Source: Clostridia bacterium (GTDB lineage: Bacteria > Bacillota > Clostridia > Oscillospirales > Butyricicoccaceae). Taken from it: a DNA stretch of 21,693 nucleotides. Below the pieces are notes generated by a model that worked only from the letters and a program-made list of their open reading frames with translations, had not been told where the DNA came from and searched no databases. Position 1 is the stretch's first letter. Each line of letters opens with the position of its first letter. A program made the position numbers and the translations under genes. Positions 17,901 through 21,693 of the stretch are shown here, piece after piece. The DNA is taken from the NCBI GenBank assembly GCA_900763355.1, contig CAAFJY010000037.1, positions 1-21,693 on the forward strand, read 5' to 3'.

Positions 17901-18989
17901 CGAGAGGGGGGTCACCCCGCCCAGCTTGGCATAGAGCGTCAGGCTGCGGGTGACGGTATCCCCCTCCACCACGGGGCGGGAGAGCGCGCTGTCATAATAC
18001 CAGCCCAAAAAGAGACCGTCCTGCTGATAGGGGGTCCCCAGCTGGGAAATCGCCGTTCCGGCAGGAACGGTTCTGTTTTCCGGCAGAGTGACCTCGCTGC
18101 CGCTTTCCCGGCTTCCCACGGCAAAGTTCACCTGATAATAGGTCGTGGTGGTCTCGCCGGTGTTCCCGCCGCTGCCGCCGCCGGAATTGCCGCCGGAATT
18201 GCCGGAATTCCCGTTATGATCGCCGGAATTGCCGCTGCCGCTCCCGCTTTCACCGGCATTTTCACCGGTCTGGCCGGGGATGCGGGCAGAAGGCACGCCG
18301 GGAGCGCTGTACCAGGTCTCCACCGCGCTGTCGGTGCGCTGGCAGAGTGCCGCCGCCTGGCTCCGGGTGGCCCGGGCCGCGGGATCGACGTCGGTCCCGT
18401 CTCCCCGAAGCAGCCCCGCCTGCCACAGCCGGGTCAGGGGCTCCCGGGCCCACGGGGCCGCCTTGTCCAGGTCGGCGGGGAGGGTGTCTCCCGTCTCGCC
18501 CCGGAGCTTGACCCCAAAGGCATCAAAATAGCGCACCAAAAAGGCCGCCAGCTGCTGCCGGTCGATGGGGGCGTTGGGAGAGAACTTCCCCTTCCCCGTC
18601 CCCTGGGCCACGCCGTTTTCGGCCGCCCAGCGGACATAGGGAGCGCACCAGCTCCCCGCCTCCACATCGGAAAAGCCCGTCTCCCCGGCCCAGTCCGCCG
18701 GGTCCACCCCGGCCATCCGGCCCAGGACGGTGACAAACATTCCCCGGGTCATGCTCCCCTCGGGGTCAAAGCGATCCTCGCTCACCCCGGAGAACAGCCC
18801 GTTTGCCCGCACATACTCCACCGCGTCGTAATACCAGCTCCCCGGCCGGACGTCAGTGAAGACGCCGCCTGCGCTCCCGCTCCCGCCGGCAGTGCCATCC
18901 GTGCTTTGCAGCGCGGCCAAAGCCGAAGCGGGGATCATGGTCATCACCATGGCGAGGGCCAGGACCAAGCTCAGCATCCTCTTTCCCAT
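8913..18989 (-). CDS. Giant SLH-domain surface protein with InlB-type repeats
   Basis: This gene encodes 3,358 residues, exported and probably held on cell-wall polymer. In order: signal peptide 1-26 (K3 R4, hydrophobic 6-19, cut after ASALA); three SLH domains (42-88, 106-152, 171-218); a Gly/Asn/Ser linker (245-280); a first InlB-type module (about 285-355, FLGWYYD...LTLYAKL); an unrecognised beta-rich core (about 360-1240); the repeat block (about 1245-2974); and a GLUG-like C-terminus. There is no LPXTG or C-terminal anchor, so attachment rests on the SLH domains. SLH TRAE-type motifs are degenerate (TRGM, DRQQ, TRSQ), common in Clostridia. The ATG at 18989 follows GGAGG by 8 nt. Adhesion or matrix binding is a reasonable guess from InlB repeats; no catalytic domain is visible. 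The frame is intact throughout. Confidence 0.92.
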   Translation of the reverse strand: MGKRMLSLVLALAMVMTMIPASALAALQSTDGTAGGSGSAGGVFTDVRPGSWYYDAVEYVRANGLFSGVSEDRFDPEGSMTRGMFVTVLGRMAGVDPADWAGETGFSDVEAGSWCAPYVRWAAENGVAQGTGKGKFSPNAPIDRQQLAAFLVRYFDAFGVKLRGETGDTLPADLDKAAPWAREPLTRLWQAGLLRGDGTDVDPAARATRSQAAALCQRTDSAVETWYSAPGVPSARIPGQTGENAGESGSGSGNSGDHNGNSGNSGGNSGGGSGGNTGETTTTYYQVNFAVGSRESGSEVTLPENRTVPAGTAISQLGTPYQQDGLFLGWYYDSALSRPVVEGDTVTRSLTLYAKLGGVTPLSASETPNYITVSVPADQAAGYTFAIAGYVPEETTFVNVTANNAPVDYTVAAGGKVTVSGGLAQGQTYRITLDDFSAARLVVGGVEQPESIRVLNILTEKGEVENLRLDEGVKYIPKKDVSGMSDSLQGLFQASLVQDGEGETQAVQKVAGTGTFTYTAGSLHEGDTVAIYEGQRPDLRTQAAVGTSADGAVVYVTITAAQGGKYTYRTADSEDVLFTPDVLPLAVSAGWSLSAGAVTVDRDALDFSGDEYADLGLDSLTTVDAGDFLAFYTGELGGESSARGYGEILSVTEAGDEITLTYRVTDQAAVLAAMDLYSTREEKIELSETQAQAIARDMENQAVESGFVEEASQYLAQLALETDGFRELSDGEPWGLSACAVTDGAENIALFAGRRAEIVDKKVDAKVAAGKVLQHFDGSYGIRAELAMTFTVRAGSKVEITVQAIFEQEVLLSVNTSGGAIWKWKWIFPYIYDYQLNANIDLGTYTGIGITATARTVGDEDDGAFDWKPVTGTGAENRILDIGKQITELMEAKEQFLGEDIEWAGTSGGGLAEKYSAMMENAEESWVELFRKEIFSQEGSVDPFHILCYGVSADFVVKANLYVTLGMTFEYANAKRYNFSIKLFHKQSSNETIDLEEAHYQFDFYVMGTVGVRAGVELEVGVGLFSLKLDSIGICAEAGAYAQLWGYFYYHLAWSQSGGKESASAGAMLVEVGIYLTISFKAQLFSSDKLTYQPTLYDARWPLWSIGAADNVYDFAYGDDDERLNQTVKMTTEFRVPDGLFQMNYMDLRTGDLYGADADDPEENPAVDYGSRVGDSYIITVSNPKFRFDPQERRVTITPDGSVKEACDITFTWKNGALAFTSQPISRTLHIDWTDPANAFYIYVDAGTDEGTQTIVAAKDQLISAPADPVRQGYVFAGWMVSLYGRWYDYTFPETMPAYEYKGVRVRAKWRPAEDTPYTERYYYEELDGSFTEQGTEARVGTTEGLTDKTPGRAIPRGFELRKVTRETIAPDGSTVVDFYFYRRKWTVRFAFGPEGGEDSEPLYYFVKYGATVYLPTLALGGYDFQGFQGVPSWRISVTAGAQDGTDGRDEYTALWTPRTDTPYRVEHYIRRPGVRDKYVLSGDNVIESFTGTTASAIVAASKARTLEGLTYSHATVDGERTESAVITPDGKLVIKLYYDRQAFTLTLDRNDGSQPSSETRDYGQPISLTPLVRVGYAFGGWYTDAACTEENAVTDGALWMPARNVTLYAKWIPAGRNVTLRHFVMDTAGKYVQVGADEAVPAKTGDKITLSDHVREDLLVPGGVAYLEGKIAGKAGTEYVVPAQSLAVLELYYARRQYALTWNFNGGTASGSYTQGKVYYGAAITAPAPAKTGYAYQWSADVPETMPAGDVTLEALWTARGDTAYTVEHYLQNADDEGYTLAQDGIEHLTGATDAEVTASYRTFDHFAPSESASGTKKTGTISADGSLALRLYYDRENVTVTLDPNGGSLPNAGLTRTVRYGARLRVDEPTLTDYAFAGWYAEGSDTPFTGPVTEPITLTARWTAKPVSVTVEHYVMGTDGKYPAARTACETVRRAADSTVSLAELAQSGLLVENGIAFDGEKTGESALVKKNMTVKLYYKRLTHTVTFVSEAGEELQRETLCYGAAITPPALSKPGYILTWTPALADTAPAEDVTYRAGWTASTSTAYRVEYYKENLNDDGYTLDPDDSGTKYGRTGDTVTLPPRSDTGFTLDERASTLSGVIAGDGSLVLKAYYTRDRHTVTLDLDGGTLDGETGKVRLTCKHGKTLSLPRPAKEGYAFLRWEDSAGSEPAANLTVTADRSLKAIWSGEDVEYTVIHHRMNLQGQYEDDPASPLNTVETHTAKAGTQGNASPECHYNYKYFWRDGFWETELNGKRTRHDWDTSSRNYFTVESGIIVHRYYVREKYTVSFYDEMGNELTELRRQSYVESPLQLPEIEQVENYVRRWECYNQPEREVPTTIPAEGLALKIRRTPVPFTVHFDTGCAAQLEDVKLGYTEELYQVLNPAKTQLQNANPGYAFDHWELDGKQANGTDTMPAHDITIKAVWTVQECCIIYDPVHGLEQYVWKEFFQTFADETGALQDPGTKVGYAFQGWYFTYTDAEGKEIEVKLDANTQLLPEYFQDPAHPNGIRVTARWSDVLVDYIVEYFYMDTEGNYPSAASRVLTETRQIREGAYIPAPGDDERSFTLEDGITVTYAGRRVNDQPYTGSEKVTQGTRVQYLFARPQSSVLYYEGTGYNRETLYHGAVIPLYTPTWEHHRFLGWYTDRGCTQPIQPGTILTGTIDLYAKWELILVTVTMEDNTGDLFWKKERQFQEGSLADIYQYEQTYFGHTFAGWYTTPGFAEGTLVPESGLQLGTENVTVYAKWEPVQVGVTLHLDSQTASGGKASYGVEYTIPTPEAWARENTTIQWYTDKALTKPVAGPKAYYSTETLHFYGKRVPDTKEITLLYQPGAAAGVTMPKDSETVTVTYGALDKTVTLPVPAREGYVFAGWKIGDKTVTKSYSVSWNSESALIFTAQWSAEEYTISYELYGGNNHEGNPTSYNVETDEIRLQDPVRANSTFAGWYLDEELTREVTVFPGGLTGNLTLYAKWIKDVQEIATQADLLNLFDETDRSWATAACKDYILTADITLDSAWTSSLGWNSERWMANFDGSGHTITYDGAEAPLFGVVGKDGTVKDLRIVFAQGMTASYSQLLGGQGYAWGGLVQQNCGRIENCAIYGQSASASLDEEVWDVTTHKDSQSIGGLVGYNDKSGRIINCTVGLDPVKGEYRPLRIRTNGETREQHIGGLLGRGDGIVTLSALDGDAYNVFVVISGGTTPETSNYGGLVGRGEGVEINAGGASVVSVIRGGTGYCGGLVGGSAFGTRINGAGSETTRVYTVIDSPAARVGGILGYGDGTVKGWNVQVILTTNVGELTNPEGDHYSYLRGATACRIGSGWAKLTGCSADESIYLISESASTDMPSLDPIKDTDHTGI
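8916..10067 (-). other. GLUG-like beta-helical C-terminal domain of the giant protein
   Basis: Residues about 2975-3358. It opens with the pattern typical of GLUG-containing surface proteins: a TQADLLNLF start, YILTADITLDSAW, then FDGSGHTITYDG and LFGVVGKDGTVKDLRI. Five or six GG(L/I)VG-type turns follow (GGLVQQNCGRIENC, GGLVGYNDKSGRIINC, GGLLGRGDG, GGLVGRGEG, GGLVGGSAFG, GGILGYGDG). GLUG motifs occur in bacterial surface proteins and are thought to build a right-handed beta-helix; the ligand is unknown. The protein ends without an anchor. Confidence 0.75.
10068..15260 (-). repeat. Alternating InlB-type GW modules and YxVEHY-type modules
   Basis: Within the giant gene I count about fifteen modules with the InlB B-repeat/Flg_new pattern (GYxFxGWYxD ... 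LYAKW) in this block, plus one N-terminal copy. Between many of them lie longer modules opening with YxVEHY and closing with GSLVLKLYYxR, at about 15047, 14615, 14145, 13710, 13278, 12855, 12415 and 11430. The spacing of these eight is close to 430-470 bp in the first seven, so a composite unit of about 145 residues has been duplicated in tandem. The copies have diverged at DNA level, so this is an old expansion. After about 11400 only the GW modules continue. Confidence 0.85.
18178..18250 (-). repeat. Short in-frame repeats coding a Gly/Asn/Ser linker
   Basis: CCGGAATT appears four times, at 18181, 18193, 18202 and 18223, with offsets of 12, 9 and 21 bp, all multiples of three. It encodes the NSG-rich linker between the SLH domains and the rest of the protein. 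Slippage here would lengthen or shorten the linker without breaking the frame. Confidence 0.7.
18336..18866 (-). other. Three SLH domains of the giant protein
   Basis: Residues 42-88, 106-152 and 171-218. Each begins with an F-x-D-V or equivalent start (VFTDVRPGSWYYDAVEYV, FSDVEAGSWCAPYVRWAAE, then the weaker DLDKAAPWAREPLTRLWQAG) and has the G-x-F-x-P segment before the helix (DRFDPEGSMTRG, GKFSPNAPIDRQQ, TDVDPAARATRS). SLH trimers bind pyruvylated secondary cell-wall polymers; the pyruvyl transferase would have to be elsewhere in the genome. Confidence 0.9.
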
Positions 18990-19010
18990 ACTCGTTTCCT
19001 CCATTTCACG

Positions 19011-19053
19011 CCGGGGCGTTCCCCGGACGATATTCTCCGATATTAGAATACCA
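19011..19053 (-). promoter_or_regulatory. Candidate promoter and leader hairpin of the giant gene
   Basis: On the minus strand an extended -10, TGGTATTCT (19045-19053), lacks a recognisable -35. Downstream, a perfect CCGGGG/CCCCGG stem with a 4-nt loop (19011-19026) ends a few bases before the GGAGG site. The hairpin could affect ribosome access, but no regulator is suggested by the sequence. Confidence 0.4.
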
Positions 19054-19135
19054 TATCCTCCCGGCCCCCGGGCTTTTTCGACGTGAAATGCGGTTTTTCC
19101 ATCCCGAAATGCGTTCTTTTCCCGAAAAAAGGCAT

Positions 19136-19170
19136 AAAAAAGCGGCGCGCTGCACAAAGCAGCGCGCCGC
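19136..19170 (-). terminator. Rho-independent terminator of nrdD
   Basis: A perfect 12-bp stem, GCGGCGCGCTGC (19142-19153) with GCAGCGCGCCGC (19159-19170), has a 5-nt loop. On the minus strand it is followed directly by TTTTTTATG. It lies about 20 bp after the nrdD stop and should block read-through into the surface-protein gene. Confidence 0.92.
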
Positions 19171-19191
19171 AGGGAAAAACAGAATGCCGGA

Positions 19192-21369
19192 TCAGAGATG
19201 GAGGACCCGCTCCCGGATCTCCTGGGTGCGGCCCTGGTTCCAGAACTGGGTGCCGATATAGCCGCAGGTCCGGCGGGCGACGTTCATCTTGCTCTGGTCG
19301 GTGTTGCCGCACTTGGGGCAGCGCCAGATCAGCTTGCCGTCTTCCTCCACGATGTCGATCTCCCCATCCCAGCCGCACACCTGGCAATAGTCGCTCTTGG
19401 TGTTGAGCTCGGCATAGATGATGTGGTCGTAGATGAACTTCATCACCTGGAGGACGGCGTCCAGATTCTGCTGCATATTGGGGACCTCCACATAGCTGAT
19501 GGCCCCGCCGGGGGAGAGATGCTGGAACTGGGCCTCGAAGGCCAGCTTGGTGAAGGCGTCGATCTCCTCGGTGACATGGACATGGTAGCTGTTGGTGATG
19601 TAGCCTTTGTCCGTGATGCCCTCGATGATGCCGAAGCGCTTCTGCAGGCATTTTGCGAACTTATAGGTCGTGCTCTCCAGCGGCGTGCCGTAGAGGGAGA
19701 AATCGATGTTGTGCATGGCCTTCCACTTGCGGCAGGCGGCGTTGAGGGCGTCCATGATCTCCAGGGCAAAGGGGGTGGCCGAGGGGTCGGTGTGGCTCTT
19801 GCCGGTCATGTATTTGACGCATTCATAGAGCCCCGCATAGCCCAGGGAGATGGTGGAATACCCGCCGTAAAGGAGCTTGTCGATGGGCTCGCCCTTTTTC
19901 AGCCGGGCGCAGGCGCCGTATTGCCAGAGGATGGGCGCGGCGTCGGACAGCGTACCCTTGAGCCGCTCGTGCCGGCAGAGGAGGGCCCGGTGGCACAGTT
20001 CCAGCCGGTCGTTCAGAATGCGCCAGAACTTTTCCACATCCCCCCCGGAAGAGAGGGCCACATCGGGCAGGTTGAGGGTGACGACCCCCTGGTTGAAGCG
20101 GCCATAATACTTGGGCTCATTGGTCTCCGGATCCACATAGGGAGTGAGGAAGCTGCGGCAGCCCATGCAGGGGTAGCAGTGCCCCTGGCCGTTTTTGTCC
20201 ACCTTGAGCTCCAGCATCTTTTTCTCAGAGATATAGTCGGGAACCATCCGCCGGGCAGTGCATTTGGCCGCCAGCTTGGTGAGATACCAATAGGGGGAAT
20301 CCTCGTGGATGTTGTCCTCTTCCAAAACATAGATGAGCTTGGGAAAGGCGGGAGTCACCCACACGCCCTGCTCGTTTTTGACGCCCTGGTAGCGCTGGGT
20401 CAGCGTCTCCTCAATGATGAGGGCCAGATCGCGCTTTTCCTGCTCGTCCTTCGCCTCTCCCAGATACATAAAGACGGTGACGAAGGGGGCCTGGCCGTTG
20501 GTGGTCAGGAGCGTGACCACCTGGTACTGGATGGTCTGGACGCCCCGGCGGACCTCGTCCCGCAGGCGGCTCTCCACGATCTTGGTGACGGTCTCGTCGT
20601 CGGGCTGGGCCCCGGCCATGGCCAGCTCCTCCAAAACCGTGCGGCGGATCTTCTCCCGGCTCACCTGGACAAAGGGCGCCAGATGCGTGAGGGAGATGGA
20701 CTGCCCGCCATATTGGTTCGAAGCCACCTGGGCGATGATCTGGGTGGCGATGTTGCAGGCGGTGGAAAAGCTGTGGGGCTTTTCGATGAGGGTGCCGGTG
20801 ATGACCGTGCCGTTTTGGAGCATATCCTCCAGGTTGACCAGGTCGCAGTTGTGCATATGCTGGGCATAGTAATCACTGTCGTGGAAGTGGATGATGCCCG
20901 CCTCGTGGGCCTCCACGATGTCCCGGGGGAGGAGGATGCGGGCCGTGAGATCCCGGCTGACCTCCCCGGCCATATAGTCTCTCTGTGTGGAGTTGACGAT
21001 GGGGTTCTTGTTGCTGTTTTCCTGCTTGGCCTCTTCGTTGTTGCACTCGATGAGGGAGAGGATCTTGTCATCGGTGGTGTTGGCCTTTCGCACCAGGGAG
21101 CGGGTGTAACGATAGGTGATGTAGCTCTTGGCCACCTCAAAAGCCCCGTGGGCCATGATCTGATGCTCCACCAGGTCCTGGATCTCCTCCACCGAGGGAG
21201 AGCGGGTGAGCTTCTGGCATTGGAGCTCCACGCTGTCGGCCATGCGGCGGATCTGGAGGGGGGTGAGACGGACCTCTTCCTCTACGGCGTTGTTGGCCTT
21301 TGTGATGGCGACGATGATCTTGGTGATGTCAAAGGGCATCTCGGCCCCGTTGCGCTTGATGATCTTCAT
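19192..21369 (-). CDS. nrdD: Anaerobic ribonucleoside-triphosphate reductase (class III)
   Basis: A 725-residue, full-length class III reductase, which makes deoxynucleotides from NTPs under strict anaerobiosis using a glycyl radical installed by NrdG. Residues 1-90 form an ATP-cone (opening MKIIKRNGAEMPFDITKI), the allosteric site for ATP/dATP. HCYPCMGCRSFL carries conserved cysteines of the central barrel. Near the C-terminus CQVC (662-665) and CPKC (684-687) form the zinc site, followed by RRTCGYIG with the radical glycine at about 703. I chose the ATG at 21369: AAAGGAG lies upstream and the family starts at this MKIIKR sequence. An in-frame GTG at 21447 would add 26 residues (MPMDFPQDGEAAARIQEI...) but has only a weak ribosome site. 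It is separated from nrdG by the giant gene and has its own promoter and terminator. Confidence 0.97.
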   Translation of the reverse strand: MKIIKRNGAEMPFDITKIIVAITKANNAVEEEVRLTPLQIRRMADSVELQCQKLTRSPSVEEIQDLVEHQIMAHGAFEVAKSYITYRYTRSLVRKANTTDDKILSLIECNNEEAKQENSNKNPIVNSTQRDYMAGEVSRDLTARILLPRDIVEAHEAGIIHFHDSDYYAQHMHNCDLVNLEDMLQNGTVITGTLIEKPHSFSTACNIATQIIAQVASNQYGGQSISLTHLAPFVQVSREKIRRTVLEELAMAGAQPDDETVTKIVESRLRDEVRRGVQTIQYQVVTLLTTNGQAPFVTVFMYLGEAKDEQEKRDLALIIEETLTQRYQGVKNEQGVWVTPAFPKLIYVLEEDNIHEDSPYWYLTKLAAKCTARRMVPDYISEKKMLELKVDKNGQGHCYPCMGCRSFLTPYVDPETNEPKYYGRFNQGVVTLNLPDVALSSGGDVEKFWRILNDRLELCHRALLCRHERLKGTLSDAAPILWQYGACARLKKGEPIDKLLYGGYSTISLGYAGLYECVKYMTGKSHTDPSATPFALEIMDALNAACRKWKAMHNIDFSLYGTPLESTTYKFAKCLQKRFGIIEGITDKGYITNSYHVHVTEEIDAFTKLAFEAQFQHLSPGGAISYVEVPNMQQNLDAVLQVMKFIYDHIIYAELNTKSDYCQVCGWDGEIDIVEEDGKLIWRCPKCGNTDQSKMNVARRTCGYIGTQFWNQGRTQEIRERVLHL

Positions 21370-21447
21370 AGCTGCACGCTCCTTTTCCCGAATGATTTCC
21401 TGTATCCGAGCTGCCGCTTCGCCATCCTGCGGGAAATCCATCGGCAC

Positions 21448-21463
21448 CCCCGGTATCTTGTAT
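21448..21463 (-). promoter_or_regulatory. nrdR box: Possible second, weak NrdR half-box
   Basis: TATCTTGT recurs at 21454-21461, exactly as in the strong box, offset by 33 bp. Only about 10 of 16 positions match the strong box and the left half (CCCCGG) is poor. NrdR boxes usually come in pairs some 31-32 bp apart, so 33 is close but not ideal. It would lie just downstream of the predicted transcription start. Confidence 0.35.
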
Positions 21464-21475
21464 TATTCGCTCTTT

Positions 21476-21505
21476 ATTCTACACTATATCTTGTGGTATA
21501 TGCAA
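21476..21505 (-). promoter_or_regulatory. Promoter of nrdD
   Basis: On the minus strand TTGCAT (21500-21505), an 18-bp spacer and TAGAAT (21476-21481). AAAATAAAATTT just upstream of the -35 resembles an UP element. The leader would be about 100 nt. The spacer is filled by an NrdR-like box, so repression by occlusion is expected. Confidence 0.6.
21481..21496 (-). promoter_or_regulatory. nrdR box: NrdR box in the nrdD promoter
   Basis: The plus-strand sequence ACACTATATCTTGTGG closely fits the NrdR operator consensus as I know it, ACACWATATNTWGTGT, deviating only in the last two bases. NrdR is a zinc-ribbon/ATP-cone repressor that shuts off ribonucleotide reductase genes when dATP is high. The box fills the spacer between -35 and -10 of nrdD. 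The nrdR gene is not in this window. Confidence 0.7.
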
Positions 21506-21578
21506 GGGGAAATTTTATTTTCGGCAATATCCATAGAAATCGCCTGCGTTTTTCAGTAGATTTTTTTCTTGACAGTTT

Positions 21579-21692
21579 CCCCACAAAAGCGGCGCTTTTG
21601 TGGGGGCCCCATCGCGGCGCTTCTGCGGAAGCGCAGTGCGGCACCGCACCGCGGGCCGCGCGCGATTTGACGGGGGAACCATGTTCCCCCGT
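21579..21692. repeat. Cluster of perfect inverted repeats at the right edge
   Basis: Within 114 bp: CCCCACAAAAGC/GCTTTTGTGGGG (21579-21605, 3-nt loop), GCGCTTC/GAAGCGC (21617-21634), GTGCGG/CCGCAC (21636-21649, 2-nt gap) and ACGGGGGAAC/GTTCCCCCGT (21670-21692, 3-nt loop), with GC-rich CGCGGGCCGCG (21650-21660) between. None has a U-tract in either direction, so these are not ordinary terminators. No gene is seen. The cluster may be a structured RNA, a REP-like element or a mobile-element end, and it continues past the window. Confidence 0.6.
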
Positions 21693-21693
21693 A

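Noticed and set aside
11667..19046. A very long plus-strand open frame (about 2,460 codons) opposite the giant gene
   Set aside because: It is the antisense shadow of a GC-rich gene. Its predicted protein is a monotonous mix of Gly, Pro, Ile, Asp and His without domains, while the minus strand has a signal peptide, SLH domains and repeats. The same holds for the long plus-strand frame at 8823-11663.
18990..19157. Longer N-terminus for the giant surface protein
   Set aside because: The upstream part would push the signal peptide inside the protein. The ATG at 18989 has GGAGG 8 nt upstream and starts a typical signal peptide.

Overview
This window reads as ordinary chromosome from a GC-rich, strictly anaerobic, Gram-positive Clostridia-type bacterium, most likely a gut Oscillospiraceae relative (inference). 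The signs are an oxygen-sensitive class III ribonucleotide reductase (NrdD/NrdG), strong GGAGG ribosome-binding sites, high GC with compact Rho-independent terminators, and a giant exported protein with S-layer-homology (SLH) domains. I see no phage, transposase, integrase, CRISPR array, tRNA or rRNA.

Layout, left to right. (1) 1-2050: a divergent pair, an alanine-racemase-family enzyme on the minus strand and a PduL-type phosphate acyltransferase on the plus strand, each with its own promoter and terminator. (2) 2100-5720: a tightly packed minus-strand operon, in transcription order an M18 aminopeptidase, a DUF1343/NamZ-like protein without signal peptide, and two half-size chromate-transporter-family membrane proteins whose reading frames overlap. 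(3) 5810-7340: back-to-back promoters drive that operon leftwards and, rightwards, a DapF-fold racemase with CntK (histidine racemase) signatures followed by a LURP-one/YxjI-like protein. (4) 7333-8741: minus-strand nrdG and a TtcA-like tRNA thiolase, overlapping by GTGA, behind a near-consensus promoter. (5) 8913-18989: one minus-strand gene for a 3,358-residue surface protein: signal peptide, three SLH domains, Gly/Asn/Ser linker, an unrecognised beta-rich core, about sixteen InlB-type GW modules alternating with eight YxVEHY-type modules, and a C-terminal GLUG-like region. (6) 19192-21369: nrdD, behind a promoter whose spacer holds a good match to an NrdR box. (7) 21579-21693: a dense cluster of perfect inverted repeats with no gene, running off the right edge.

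How the parts relate. NrdD and NrdG form one enzyme system (reductase and radical-SAM activase), but here they are separated by the 10-kb surface-protein gene, and only nrdD shows an NrdR-like operator. The alanine-racemase-like enzyme, DUF1343 protein, CntK-like racemase and M18 peptidase share a loose theme of D-amino-acid and cell-wall or peptide turnover, but this is an inference from position and family. The least-described items are the surface protein's central module, the signal-less DUF1343 protein co-encoded with ChrA halves, the orphan CntK-like racemase, and the palindrome cluster at the right end.
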